The notes: generated by a model from the letters alone, not told the origin. A stretch of DNA of 64,000 nt from Anaerostipes hominis (ex Lee et al. 2021) (GCF_002270485.1 NZ_NQOG01000002.1:186001-250000), one strand, 5' to 3'; positions 34,116-43,918 are shown, numbered from the stretch's first letter. Numbers and translations: made by a program.

Positions 34116-34150
34116 AAAAGGAGCAGATATACGCATATCTGCTCCTTTTT
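34116..34150. terminator. Intrinsic terminator
   Basis: AAAAAGGAGCAGATA, six-base loop, TATCTGCTCCTTTTT. Perfect arms, T-runs on both strands. Confidence 0.92.
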
Positions 34151-34165
34151 CTAATATTATATTAC

Positions 34166-35103
34166 CATAAAATGACGAATTTTTCAAGACTTGTGATCCT
34201 AAAGCGGCGGCAGTAGAGGAACTAAGAGTCATTGAAGCGTGCAGCGAGAAGACAGATGGGAGATTTGGGCTGAGTCTGTCAAAAGAACAGGCGAGAGAAT
34301 TGATCGCGGGGAGGAATGAAAGTCTAAAAAAAGAAAGCAGTTCTGTCACCTATGAGACGGCACAGATGCTGATGGAGGCAGTTATATATTGTATCGGCCT
34401 GTGCGAAGAATCTTACGGAGGAGCGCTGCGGTCCAAAAGGGGCCTTCGTGCGGAGGAGGCGTACAGCATTGGGTATGAAAAGGTAATAGAAAAAACATAT
34501 GAGGCAAAGGCTGTCTATGATCGTCTGGCCATGGATTTTGAAGATTATGGATGCGTCAATTACAGGGATACAATAGTCAGCGGCATGCCGCAGTTTTTTC
34601 TGCGCTATGATGCCAGATTCTGTCCTCAGGATCATATCCTGACACTGGATTATCCAACGATGAACAGGTATGGGAAGAAAAGCGGGATAAGGCTTATTTA
34701 TGAATATTTATGTGGCGCAGAGTGAGAACAGAGACTTTTAAGATGTTTCGACAGCCGCATCATCACAGCTCTCCTAAGGCATGTGGAAAGAAAGCAGGAC
34801 GTTGATTATATGGAAAATATATGTTCTCTGGTCCTGCTCCAATCTCTCGGATGTCTGATTTCAAAAAAACAGCTTACGGATTTAACCTTGACGGGAACAG
34901 ATACAGAAGAGGTACGGAAATATTTTTCAGGTGACCCGGCAGAAACGATAGAGGATAAATTACAGGAAATGATCGGGTTTATCGTACAAAGGGCCGGAAT
35001 GGAGCCTTGGAAACAATATTTTCAAAGAGAGGGGAAAGAATTCGCTGTTCGGATTTATAATGCCATCAAATATGACGCACTGGATGCATTATTTTATGTT
35101 TGA
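34166..35103 (+). pseudogene. Broken DUF6323/DUF6179 gene with one in-frame TGA
   Basis: One reading frame runs from about 34166 to 35103, interrupted only by TGA at 34723-34725. The first part (RFGLSLSKEQARELIAGRNE) looks like the start of a DUF6323 protein, then switches to DUF6179: SSSVTYETAQMLMEA, DYGCVNYRDTIV, MPQFFLRYDARFCPQDH. After the TGA the same frame continues with EQRLLRCFDSRIITALL and NICSLVLLQSLGCL, again DUF6179. No start codon or ribosome-binding site is visible at the 5' end. Both families occur side by side in Lachnospiraceae, so a deletion joining them followed by a nonsense mutation explains the layout. Confidence 0.75.
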
Positions 35104-35174
35104 TTGTATTTTTCAGGACACTTTTTATGACTGTCTGCATATATTAGCAAAAGAAAGTTGATTTGAGGAATTTT

Positions 35175-35936
35175 ATGGCAGGCGTAATTTTGGATGCCGG
35201 GCACGGCGGTTATGACAATGGTGCCCAGTTTAATGGAAGAAGGGAAAAAGACGATACATTAAGACTGACTCTGGCAGTGGGTCAGGCGCTGAGAGATAAG
35301 GGAGTCCCGGTACAGTATACGAGACAGACCGATGTCTATCAGTCTCCGATTGAGAAGGCCAGAATCGGAAATGAGAGCGGGGCCGATTACTTTGTCTCTA
35401 TACACAGAAACTCAAGCCCGCTTCCCAACACATACAGCGGAGTGGAGACTCTGGTTTACAACGACAGCGGTATTAAGGCCGAGATGGCCAGGAATGTAAA
35501 CCGCAGATTAAGCGAGGTTGGATTTAATGACCTGGGAGTCAAGGAGCGGCCGGGACTTGCGGTTCTCAGACGGACGAATATCCCTGCAATATTGATCGAG
35601 GCTGGCTTCATCAATACGGTAAAAGATAATGAGCTTTTCGATTCAAGATTTAACGACATTGCAAATGCCATTGCAGACGGGATTGTTGACACGATTGGAT
35701 CAGGACAACAGGAGCTTGGCAGCACCTACCGGGTGCAGATCGGACTGTACCGCAATTTCTCCAATGCGCAGTACGCGCTGAATGAAGCGCTGGCTCAGGG
35801 CTTTGACGGAGATATCGTGTATGAGGAGCCATATTATGCCGTACAGCTTGGAGAATTCAGAACGCTGGATGAAGCAGTCCAATTGGAAAATGAGCTGAAG
35901 CAGCGAGGCTATGATACCCTGGTGGTCAAAAAATAA
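35175..35936 (+). CDS. N-acetylmuramoyl-L-alanine amidase (Amidase_3) with C-terminal SPOR domain
   Basis: Zinc amidase of 253 residues that cuts the amide bond between MurNAc and the stem peptide. Zinc and catalytic residues are visible: ILDAGHGGYDNGA, EKDDTLRL, VSIHRNSS and the glutamate of ILIEAGF. Residues from about 180 to the end form a SPOR-type peptidoglycan-binding fold (YRVQIGLYRNFSNAQ, YYAVQLGEFRTLDEA). The ATG at 35175 has AGGAA before it. There is no signal peptide, which is odd for a wall hydrolase; release by lysis or non-classical export would be needed. Confidence 0.9.
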   Translation: MAGVILDAGHGGYDNGAQFNGRREKDDTLRLTLAVGQALRDKGVPVQYTRQTDVYQSPIEKARIGNESGADYFVSIHRNSSPLPNTYSGVETLVYNDSGIKAEMARNVNRRLSEVGFNDLGVKERPGLAVLRRTNIPAILIEAGFINTVKDNELFDSRFNDIANAIADGIVDTIGSGQQELGSTYRVQIGLYRNFSNAQYALNEALAQGFDGDIVYEEPYYAVQLGEFRTLDEAVQLENELKQRGYDTLVVKK

Positions 35937-35948
35937 GGAGGCTGTGAT

Positions 35949-36761
35949 TTGTTTTATGTGAGATCAACGGATGGAATAAAGATTGCAGTCTATGACTACA
36001 ATCCCTTTGGGGAGGAGACTGTCGTTTTAATTCACGGATGGCCTTTATCCCATCTGATGTATGAATACCAGACGGAACTTTTATGTAGGCAGGGTTACCG
36101 GGTGGTGACACTGGATCTGAGAGGCTTTGGAAATTCTGACGCCCCGGCCTTCGGCTATTCATATGATCAAATGTCCCAGGATATCTATCAGGTGATCAGA
36201 AGACTGAAACTTAAGAATTTTACTCTTACAGGTTTTTCAATGGGCGGCGCGATTGTCCTTAGATATATGAGAAAATTTAAAGGGTTTGGAGTTAAAAAAC
36301 TGATTCTTTTGGCAGCCGCAGCTCCATCATGGACAAAAAGAAGAGACTTTCCGTATGGACTGACAAGAGAATATGTCAATGAACTGATCGAACTGGCGGA
36401 AACTGACAGGCCTCAGCTCTGCTTTAATTTCAGTCATGAGCAGCTGTTTGCAGGTCCTCAGTCTGAACCGGCAGTGAATTGGTTTGAACAGATCGCACTT
36501 TCCGCTTCTGGACTTGGAACGGTCCGGGCTGCAGTTTCCCTGAGAGATGAAGACGGAAGAGAGGACTTGCAGGCCGTCCATGTGCCGACATGGATCATTC
36601 ACGGGAAAAAGGATGTAGTGGTGTCGAATGATCTGGTGAGGATACAGCATGATGAAATCTGCGGTTCCAAGCTGATTCAGCTGGACGAAAGCGGACACGG
36701 CATTGTGTACGATCAGCTGGAGTTATTTAATAAGTACTTTTTAAAAGCTGTCAGAGCATAA
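35949..36761 (+). CDS. Alpha/beta hydrolase
   Basis: Protein of 270 residues from a TTG start with AAGGAGG eight bases upstream. Catalytic triad: serine in GFSMGGAIVL, aspartate in HGKKDVVV, histidine in DESGHGIVY. The oxyanion region is LIHGWPLSH. It resembles non-haem haloperoxidase/esterase members such as arylesterases. Substrate unknown. Follows the amidase gene by 12 bases, so the two are probably cotranscribed. Confidence 0.9.
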   Translation: MFYVRSTDGIKIAVYDYNPFGEETVVLIHGWPLSHLMYEYQTELLCRQGYRVVTLDLRGFGNSDAPAFGYSYDQMSQDIYQVIRRLKLKNFTLTGFSMGGAIVLRYMRKFKGFGVKKLILLAAAAPSWTKRRDFPYGLTREYVNELIELAETDRPQLCFNFSHEQLFAGPQSEPAVNWFEQIALSASGLGTVRAAVSLRDEDGREDLQAVHVPTWIIHGKKDVVVSNDLVRIQHDEICGSKLIQLDESGHGIVYDQLELFNKYFLKAVRA

Positions 36762-36791
36762 ATGAAAAGCAGCAAAAGAAGAGAAGAATCG

Positions 36792-36838
36792 GAACGGCTG
36801 CGGGACCACAGTTTAATCGGGCGGTCTCGCAGCCGTTT
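36792..36838. terminator. Weak terminator-like hairpin
   Basis: ACGGCTGCGGGACC pairs with GGTCTCGCAGCCGT around a short loop between convergent genes. No proper T-run on the plus side, so its strength is doubtful. Confidence 0.5.
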
Positions 36839-36850
36839 ATGTATCTGTGT

Positions 36851-37894
36851 TCAGAGCGAAAACAGATGGGTTGCAATATTAAAATATATCAAGATGGAGC
36901 AGGTGTCTACCAGGGTGGTGATCAGGGGAGCCGCCATGATGGCCGGGTCCAGACCGATCTTTTTTGCCAGCAGAGGCAGAGTCTGAAATGCATTCTCATA
37001 TTTGGTGATAATGGCTCCGGTAATGGTGGCGGACAGCATAAGGAAAAGCAGCCATAAGATTCTGTGTTTGGCGTGGCTGATGACAGAGGTGCCGAAATAG
37101 GATTCCTCATTGGGCTGCATAGCCGCCATGATGGACATATCTTCTTCCACCTCATCCTGCCAGACTTCCATGGCATCGTCGAAGGTTACAATGCCTACCA
37201 TGCAGTGTTCAAAGTCTACTACAGGGATTGCCAGGAGGCCGTATCTATGGAACAGCTTGCTGACATTTTCTTTGTCCTCGTGAGTGTTCACATAGATCAG
37301 ATTGGTCTCCATGATATCCTTTATGAGCACATGGCTTTCGCTGAGCAAAAGGCTTTTAGCTGTCACAATCCCGATGAGCCGTTTTTGTTCGATCGCATAG
37401 CATGTATAAATGGTCTCCTGATCAATGCCTACCCGCTTGATCTTTTTCAGCGCCTGCTCCACAGTCATTTCTTTTTTCAAATCCACATACTCCACCGTCA
37501 TGATGCTCCCGGCACTGTCTTCCGGATAGTTTAAGAGACGGTTGATGGTCTGGCGTGTTTCTTTGTCAGTCACATCTAAAATCTGCTCAACAACGTTGGC
37601 AGGCATTTCTTCAATGATATCGACCGTATCATCCATATACATGTCGTCGAACAGTTCTTTGATCTCGGTCCGGGTAAAGGCATTGATCAAGGTCTCCTGC
37701 ATGGAAGAGGACATTTCGGTAAATACTTCCGCTGCCTTTTCTTTTTGGATTAAACGAAATAAAATTGTGTATTCTTTTTCGGTGAAATTTTCCAGCAATG
37801 ATGCCAGATCGACGTTATTCATAGAATTGAGCATAACTTTTAAAACAGGATATTCCCGCCGTAAAAGCAAAGCTTTGATATTTTTTTCTCTCAT
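36851..37894 (-). CDS. mgtE: MgtE-type magnesium transporter with an internal deletion in the membrane domain
   Basis: Protein of 347 residues; MgtE is normally about 450. The N-terminal helical domain and two CBS domains look intact (VMLNSMNNVDLASLLENF, DSAGSIMTVEYVDL, GIVTAKSLLL, GIVTFDDAMEV). The first membrane helix is present (ILWLLFLMLSATITGAIITK), then YENAFQ runs directly into LPLLAKKIGLDPAIMAAPLI, the last part of the domain. About 90-100 residues with helices 2-4, including the GGNxGxQ pore region, are missing, in frame. It therefore cannot transport in the known way; it may be a dead gene or a regulatory remnant. AAAAGGAG precedes the ATG. Confidence 0.85.
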   Translation of the reverse strand: MREKNIKALLLRREYPVLKVMLNSMNNVDLASLLENFTEKEYTILFRLIQKEKAAEVFTEMSSSMQETLINAFTRTEIKELFDDMYMDDTVDIIEEMPANVVEQILDVTDKETRQTINRLLNYPEDSAGSIMTVEYVDLKKEMTVEQALKKIKRVGIDQETIYTCYAIEQKRLIGIVTAKSLLLSESHVLIKDIMETNLIYVNTHEDKENVSKLFHRYGLLAIPVVDFEHCMVGIVTFDDAMEVWQDEVEEDMSIMAAMQPNEESYFGTSVISHAKHRILWLLFLMLSATITGAIITKYENAFQTLPLLAKKIGLDPAIMAAPLITTLVDTCSILIYFNIATHLFSL

Positions 37895-38166
37895 GTTTCT
37901 TTCTCCTTTTATATAGAAATTTGAAGATTAAAACATGAATAAAAAACCCTTCCCTGTATTTATGAAATAATGTGAAGGAGGTTTGGATTTTTCATTCATG
38001 CTGTATTGACTTCGGGGCGAATCCATACTCTCACATCCTTTCTTTTTTACAGTTTACAGGTTTCAACGCTTTTATCAGAATACCTTTAAGCAAAGAACAT
38101 GTCAAGGAAATCAGAATGAGACAATCTTTCATTCCATATAAATAGTACATAGAAGATGAACAGGGG

Positions 38167-38949
38167 ATGGACAGAGTGAATAAGAAAAATCTGATCACGG
38201 GTTTTATCTGCATTGTTGTTTTAGGGCTGTCATTGCTCGGCGGGGGCAATGCAGCCCTTTCTGTCTGGAATCAAAATGTGAGGATCTTAAATCCTGCAGA
38301 GAATAAGGAACTTCCGATTTACTGTGTGGATACAAAAAAGAAGGAAATCAGCCTCACCTTTGATACAGCGTGGGGAAATGAGGACATCAACCAGGTTCTC
38401 AAAATCTTAAAAAAAGAAAATGTGAAAGCAACCTTCTTTTTTTCCGGCGACTGGGTACAGCGGTTTCCTGTGGATGTAAAGAAGATTGCCAAAGCAGGCC
38501 ATGACATTGGCAACCATGGGGATAACCACAAATATATGACCAGATTGTCTTCTGATGAGCAGAAAAAAGAGATTCTGGGGGCTCACAGCAAAGTCCAGGC
38601 CGTGACAGGAGAGCAGATGGAACTTTTCCGGCCTCCCTACGGAGACTATGATGAAAATGTGGTAAAAACGGCCAGACAGTTAAACTATGAAGTCATTCAG
38701 TGGTCCGTAGACAGCCTGGACTGGAAGGACATTTCCAGGCAGGACATCATTGACCGTGTCTGCGATAACAAAAAGCTGGAAAACGGTGCAATCATCCTGA
38801 TGCACACTGGAACTGTCTACACGAAACAGGCCCTTCCGGTAATCATAAGACGGTTAAAGTCCGAGGGATATACCTTTGTGCCGGTCTCCAAGATGATCCT
38901 GACCAAAAACTTTTATATAGACCCGGAGGGCAAACAGCGCAGAAAATAA
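38167..38949 (+). CDS. Polysaccharide deacetylase, PdaB-like
   Basis: Exported or membrane-anchored NodB-fold protein of 260 residues with an N-terminal hydrophobic anchor (LITGFICIVVLGLSLLGG). Metal-site motifs: LTFDTAWGNED, the HDIGNHGDNH pair, and RPPYGDYDENV; the late IILMHTG supplies the catalytic histidine. TFDTAWGNED is the version seen in sporulation deacetylases of the PdaB/YlxY group. A role in spore cortex or wall modification is likely but not proven. The ribosome-binding site (CAGGGG) is weak. Confidence 0.85.
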   Translation: MDRVNKKNLITGFICIVVLGLSLLGGGNAALSVWNQNVRILNPAENKELPIYCVDTKKKEISLTFDTAWGNEDINQVLKILKKENVKATFFFSGDWVQRFPVDVKKIAKAGHDIGNHGDNHKYMTRLSSDEQKKEILGAHSKVQAVTGEQMELFRPPYGDYDENVVKTARQLNYEVIQWSVDSLDWKDISRQDIIDRVCDNKKLENGAIILMHTGTVYTKQALPVIIRRLKSEGYTFVPVSKMILTKNFYIDPEGKQRRK

Positions 38950-39034
38950 ATTTTTATACCAATTTTATGCGAAATATGATAACATCTAGGTATCGCAGAA
39001 ACACTGTGAAATACAAGATTAGAAGGTGACTTAG

Positions 39035-40678
39035 ATGATATTTCGGTTTGATATGAACGATCTGAACCGGGTCAAAAATTTTAAAGTCGGTAAGATGAAA
39101 AAGAAAACGGCGGCAGTGGGAATCCTCATTGCATTGATTTTAGTGGGACTGTACTATTATGTGGCGCTGCCTGCAATTAATTTTCAGGAGACCGGCATAT
39201 GGATGGTTCTAATCGCAGTTTTAGGAGTGCTGACGGCGTGGGCCGCATTGAGGGGGATGGGACAGAAGACGAAACTGTTTTCGCTGTTTTCTGCTCTGCT
39301 GGTCCTTGTAATTGTCGGTTTTCTTGGAGGGATGATTCTTTCAAGCCAGCTGGTATCCTCTAAAAAATATGCAGGCAGGCTGAAGATAGAAAATAAGAAA
39401 TTTGAGACAGACATGAAAGAGACGGAAAAGATCACAGATATCGCCCTGATGGACACGGAAGGGGCAAGGATCATCGGCGACCGCGCCATTGGCTCTCTGT
39501 CCGATGTGGTCAGCCAGTATGAGGTCAGTGACGACTACACCCAGATTGATTATAACGGGCAGCCGATGAAAGTGGCACCTCTTAATTACGCCAGCTTCAT
39601 CCGGTATATGACAAACCGCAAAGCAGGGATTCCGGGTTATGTACAGGTAGATCCTATCAGCAATGAGGCAAAGTATGTAAAGCTCAAAAAGCCGATGCAG
39701 TATTCTACATCCGCATACTTTTCCAGGAACCTTCAAAGACATCTGAGATTCCAGTATCCCACAGCAATTTTCCAGGGCTACTATTTTGAGATCGACAATA
39801 AAGGAAATCCCTATTATATCTGTCCGGTGCTGAAGGCAAACGCAGGATTTTTCGGGGCTAAAGATGTCAAAGGAGCCGTGATCAGTGATCCGGTCACCGG
39901 GAAGAGCACATACTATGACGCAAAAAATATTCCGAGATGGGTGGATCATGTATATGACGGCAGGCTGCTCCTCCAAAAATATAATTGGAAAGGACTCCTC
40001 TCCAACGGCTATATTAACAGTGTATTCGGCAAGAAGGGCTGTAAGATCGCAACTGACGACTACGGATACAGGGCCATAGACGGAGACATCTGGGCTTATA
40101 CCGGTGTCACATCCGTAAATGGAGATCAGTCTAATATCGCATTTGTTCTTATGAACATGAGAACTTCCGAATCCAAATACTACACGGTTTCCGGAGCCAA
40201 TGAGCAGTCGGCCATGAAAGCGGCCGAGGGGCAGGTACAGAACCTCAGGTATTCTGCGGCATTTCCGGCTCTGATCAATGTAAACGGAGAGCCGACGTAT
40301 GTCATGATTCTGAAGGATAAAGGCGGGCTTGTGAAGATGTTTGCCATGGTCAATGTAAGAAAGTATAACATTGTGGCAACTTCTCCCACTCAAAATGGAG
40401 TCCAGAAGGAATATAAGAGACTTCTAAAGGAGCAGGGGATTATCTCTGCCAAAGAAGCTGCCACGGCAGAGTCAATGAAGACAAAGGAGATCACGATCAA
40501 AAAGGTTGATTTTATACCGATCGAAGGCAATACTTACGTGTATATCACCGACAAGGAAGGCAATGTCTATAAAGAAGAATTTTCAAAAAATGAAGGTGCG
40601 ATCAGATGGAATGCCGGGGATAAGATCAAGATTTCCTACGAAGAAGACGAGAGCGGCATTTATCAGATAACACAATAG
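39035..40678 (+). CDS. Large membrane-anchored protein of unknown function
   Basis: Protein of 547 residues. Three hydrophobic segments in the first 110 residues (about 32-50, 58-70 and 85-108) are followed by a long extracytoplasmic part of about 430 residues. That part is mixed alpha/beta with no motif I recognise; it includes YNGQPMKVAPLNYASFIRYM, GYYFEIDNKGNPYYICPVL and a C-terminal beta-barrel-like end (VYITDKEGNVYKEEF, DKIKISYEEDE). Probably conserved in Clostridia as a hypothetical membrane protein. AAGGTGA precedes the ATG. Its stop is followed by the promoter and hairpin of the glnN leader. Confidence 0.8.
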   Translation: MIFRFDMNDLNRVKNFKVGKMKKKTAAVGILIALILVGLYYYVALPAINFQETGIWMVLIAVLGVLTAWAALRGMGQKTKLFSLFSALLVLVIVGFLGGMILSSQLVSSKKYAGRLKIENKKFETDMKETEKITDIALMDTEGARIIGDRAIGSLSDVVSQYEVSDDYTQIDYNGQPMKVAPLNYASFIRYMTNRKAGIPGYVQVDPISNEAKYVKLKKPMQYSTSAYFSRNLQRHLRFQYPTAIFQGYYFEIDNKGNPYYICPVLKANAGFFGAKDVKGAVISDPVTGKSTYYDAKNIPRWVDHVYDGRLLLQKYNWKGLLSNGYINSVFGKKGCKIATDDYGYRAIDGDIWAYTGVTSVNGDQSNIAFVLMNMRTSESKYYTVSGANEQSAMKAAEGQVQNLRYSAAFPALINVNGEPTYVMILKDKGGLVKMFAMVNVRKYNIVATSPTQNGVQKEYKRLLKEQGIISAKEAATAESMKTKEITIKKVDFIPIEGNTYVYITDKEGNVYKEEFSKNEGAIRWNAGDKIKISYEEDESGIYQITQ

Positions 40679-40715
40679 CTGGCGGCTTTGTATTTGACAA
40701 AATACAAAAAAGTAC

Positions 40716-40808
40716 TTGATTTTTAGAAAGAATCATTGTATCTTATACCTAGCGAAGTAATGACAAAGGCGTCAAACGATTCGAGGATTGTTTGGCGTCT
40801 ATTTTTTT
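40716..40808 (+). promoter_or_regulatory. Promoter and terminator hairpin upstream of glnN (candidate attenuated leader)
   Basis: TTGATT, 17 bases, TATCTT at 40716-40744. The next bases lead into a 13-bp stem, GGCGTCAAACGAT with ATTGTTTGGCGTC (three G-U pairs), a six-base loop TCGAGG, and seven T at 40802-40808. Read one way, this is a glnN leader with a built-in terminator, as in ANTAR-controlled nitrogen genes of Clostridia. Read another way, it ends the upstream gene, and a TATAAT at 40842 drives glnN. Confidence 0.5.
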
Positions 40809-40881
40809 AATCTGTCACAGGTTTCCGGCAGGTTAAATTCTTATAATTTGAAGTCCAAATCAGGAAAGGAAGAAATATCTT

Positions 40882-43002
40882 ATGAGCGAAAAAAGAAGTG
40901 TGTCAGAAATGTTCGGATGTAACGTGTTTAACGACAGTGTTATGCGGGAGAGGCTTCCGAAGGCAGTTTACAAAGACCTTAAGAAGACGATCGAAGAGGG
41001 AACAGAATTAAACCCTGCCATCGCAGACGTAGTTGCCAACGAGATGAAGGAATGGGCTCTTGAAAAAGGTGCAACCCACTTCACCCACTGGTTCCAGCCG
41101 ATGACCGGTGTGACGGCGGAGAAGCACGATGCTTTTATCGCTCCGACGGAAAACGGAAAAGTGCTCCTGGAATTTTCCGGAAAGGAGCTGATTAAGGGTG
41201 AGCCGGATGCTTCTTCCTTCCCGTCAGGAGGACTGAGGGCAACATTTGAGGCCAGAGGATACACTGCGTGGGACTGTACTTCACCTGCTTTTATTAAAGA
41301 GACACCGGATTCTACGATTCTCTGTATCCCTACGGCATTTTGTTCCTATACCGGAGAAGCGCTGGACAAAAAGACTCCTCTTTTGAGATCTATGCAGGCG
41401 CTGGATATCCAGGCTACAAGGCTTTTACACCTGCTTGGAAAGAAGAATGTAAAAAATGTCAATACCTCTGTGGGACCGGAACAGGAATACTTCCTTGTAG
41501 ACAAAGAAAAATATCTGCAGAGAAAAGACCTGATCTTTACAGGACGGACATTGTTCGGGGCAATGCCTCCGAAAGGACAGGAGATGGATGACCACTATTT
41601 CGGAATCATCCGTGAGAGGATCGGAAAGTTCATGAAAGAGCTCAATGAGGAGAGCTGGAAACTGGGCATCACAGCAAAGACCCAGCACAATGAGGTGGCT
41701 CCTGCCCAGCACGAACTGGCGCCGATCTATGCAAGCAATAATATAGCGACGGACCACAATCAGCTTCTGATGGAAACGATGCGGCGTGTGGCAGAACGCC
41801 AGGGATTGAAATGCCTTCTCCACGAAAAGCCGTTCCAGGGAATCAACGGTTCCGGGAAACATAATAACTGGTCCATCGTGACAAATACAGGAAAGAATCT
41901 TTTGGAACCGGGCGATACCCCGCATGACAATCAGCAGTTCCTTCTGATTCTGTCAGCCATTATCAAGGCTGTAGATGAGCATGCAGATCTGCTCCGTATG
42001 GCCGCATCTACACCTGGAAATGACCACCGCCTGGGAGCCAATGAGGCACCTCCTGCCATCATTTCTATCTTCCTCGGAGAGCAGCTTGAGGACGTGGTAA
42101 AACAGCTGGTCACAAGAGGAGAGGCTACCAGATCCAAACACGGGGATAAGCTCGCATCAGGCGTACATACCCTTCCGGACTTTGAAAAAGATGCCACGGA
42201 CCGTAACAGGACATCCCCGTTTGCGTTTACCGGAAACAAATTTGAGTTCCGCATGGTTGGCTCTACCCAGTCTATCTCTGACCCGAATGTGGTGCTGAAT
42301 ACTATCGTTGCAGATGCACTCTCAGAGGTCTGCGATGAATTGGAGAAGGTAGACGGAGATCTGCAGGATGTGATGATGGAAGCCCATGAGCTGACGAAAA
42401 AGATGCTTACAGATCATCAGAGAGTCATATTTAACGGAGACGGATACTCTGAAGCGTGGGTAAAGGAAGCAGAGAGAAGAGGCCTTCCGAACATCAGGTC
42501 CATGGTTGAGGCAATTCCGGCTTTGATCACGGAAAAATCAGTCAAGATGTTTGAAAAGTTCGGTGTATTTACGAAGGCAGAGCTGGAATCCCGTGTAGAA
42601 ATCCTGTTTGAACAGTATGCTCAGACGATCAATATCGAAGCGTTGGCAACGCTGGATATTGCTAAAAAACAGATCGTTCCTGCTGTGATGAAATATCAGA
42701 AGACGCTGGCCGATTCAGTCGCTGTTTTAAAGGCTACAGGAATGGATACGGGTGTACAGGAATCCCTGCTCGGCGAAATCACAGAGAATCTGAAGAAATT
42801 ATACACGGCAATCGGTATTCTGGATAGTGAAACTGTCAAAGCACAGTCCATCGGAGAAGTAAACGAACAGGCACGTTTCTATCACGATGTAGTGTTCGGA
42901 TGCATGAATGCTGTCCGTGAACCGGCGGATAAGCTTGAAATGCTTGTGGCGAAAGAAGACTGGCCGATGCCAAGCTACGGAGATCTGATCTTTGAAGTTT
43001 AA
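40882..43002 (+). CDS. glnN: Glutamine synthetase type III
   Basis: GSIII of 706 residues, the full length of the family. Makes glutamine from glutamate, ammonia and ATP, as a dodecamer in the cytoplasm. Family features are [17 protein letters not shown] near the N-terminus, [12 protein letters not shown] with the metal-binding glutamates, [14 protein letters not shown] and [10 protein letters not shown] in the active site, and [32 protein letters not shown] precedes the ATG. Probably controlled by nitrogen through the leader upstream. Confidence 0.96.
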   Translation: MSEKRSVSEMFGCNVFNDSVMRERLPKAVYKDLKKTIEEGTELNPAIADVVANEMKEWALEKGATHFTHWFQPMTGVTAEKHDAFIAPTENGKVLLEFSGKELIKGEPDASSFPSGGLRATFEARGYTAWDCTSPAFIKETPDSTILCIPTAFCSYTGEALDKKTPLLRSMQALDIQATRLLHLLGKKNVKNVNTSVGPEQEYFLVDKEKYLQRKDLIFTGRTLFGAMPPKGQEMDDHYFGIIRERIGKFMKELNEESWKLGITAKTQHNEVAPAQHELAPIYASNNIATDHNQLLMETMRRVAERQGLKCLLHEKPFQGINGSGKHNNWSIVTNTGKNLLEPGDTPHDNQQFLLILSAIIKAVDEHADLLRMAASTPGNDHRLGANEAPPAIISIFLGEQLEDVVKQLVTRGEATRSKHGDKLASGVHTLPDFEKDATDRNRTSPFAFTGNKFEFRMVGSTQSISDPNVVLNTIVADALSEVCDELEKVDGDLQDVMMEAHELTKKMLTDHQRVIFNGDGYSEAWVKEAERRGLPNIRSMVEAIPALITEKSVKMFEKFGVFTKAELESRVEILFEQYAQTINIEALATLDIAKKQIVPAVMKYQKTLADSVAVLKATGMDTGVQESLLGEITENLKKLYTAIGILDSETVKAQSIGEVNEQARFYHDVVFGCMNAVREPADKLEMLVAKEDWPMPSYGDLIFEV

Positions 43003-43015
43003 ATATTAAAATAAA

Positions 43016-43074
43016 AATCCCGCGGACGGAATTGGGGACATCTCACACCTCAAACACGTCTGCAGGATTTTTTT
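43016..43074 (+). terminator. Intrinsic terminator after glnN
   Basis: AATCCCGCGGACG pairs with CGTCTGCAGGATT across a 28-base loop, followed by TTTTTTAATT. Confidence 0.85.
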
Positions 43075-43147
43075 AATTATCTATAAAATGCCAGCATAGT
43101 TTTTTTGCTTCCTCACATCCTATATTTGAAAGCGAGGGAGCGAGTTT

Positions 43148-43918
43148 ATGAAACGAAAAACCTATTTTGCAGTTGTGTGCGCATTATTTTTTATCGGTTT
43201 CATCCTGCGGTATGCGGCGGATCATTCTGACGGACTTTTTATAGCGAGCCAGAAAGAAGGAGAAGGCGGACTGATGGCCGGCAGCAAGATTACAAATAAA
43301 AAGGTATATCTGACATTTGATGACGGGCCGTCTGAAAATACCGATGAGATCCTGGATATTCTGAAAAAGAACAAGGTGAAAGCGACGTTCTTCGTAGTGG
43401 GAAAGAAGACGGAGAAGGCCAGGAAGCAGTATCAAAGGATCGTACTTGAAGGACATACCCTGGCAATGCATTCTTACAGCCATAACTATGACCAGATTTA
43501 TTCTTCCGTAGAAGCCTTCGGAAAGGACATCAAGAAGCTGCAGGAGATGCTGTATGAGATAACAGATGTAAAGCCCACCATATACCGTTTTCCGGGTGGA
43601 AGCAGTAATTCCTGTGCCGGAGATATCAAACCTTATATTCAGTATATCGACAAAGAAGGGCTTTTATACTTTGACTGGAATGCGTTAAGCGGAGATGCAG
43701 TGAATTTTAACCTGAGTCCTGAAAGGCTGAACCAGAATATTTTAGCAGATGTAAAAAAACAAAAGGTCAGCATTGTACTGATGCATGACCTGGCGGAGGC
43801 AGAAAACACGGTAAAAAGTTTGGACTCTCTGATCAAGACTTTGAAAAAAGAGGGCTATCAGATTCTGCCGATTACAAAATATACGCAGCAGATACACCAT
43901 GTGTCCGTTGACAAATAA
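43148..43918 (+). CDS. Peptidoglycan or polysaccharide deacetylase
   Basis: NodB-fold protein of 256 residues with an N-terminal membrane anchor (TYFAVVCALFFIGFILRYA). Metal and catalytic residues: LTFDDGPSENTDEIL, HSYSHNYDQI (the HxxxH pair), YRFPGGSSNS and VLMHDLAE. This is the PgdA-type pattern, different from the PdaB-like protein at 38.2 kb. GGGAGCGAG lies before the ATG. Monocistronic. Confidence 0.9.
   Translation: MKRKTYFAVVCALFFIGFILRYAADHSDGLFIASQKEGEGGLMAGSKITNKKVYLTFDDGPSENTDEILDILKKNKVKATFFVVGKKTEKARKQYQRIVLEGHTLAMHSYSHNYDQIYSSVEAFGKDIKKLQEMLYEITDVKPTIYRFPGGSSNSCAGDIKPYIQYIDKEGLLYFDWNALSGDAVNFNLSPERLNQNILADVKKQKVSIVLMHDLAEAENTVKSLDSLIKTLKKEGYQILPITKYTQQIHHVSVDK

Noticed and set aside
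39341-40393. Minus-strand ORF of 350 codons opposite the large membrane protein
   Set aside because: The plus-strand frame has a ribosome-binding site and coherent protein; the antisense translation has no family features and is rich in residues expected from reversed codons.
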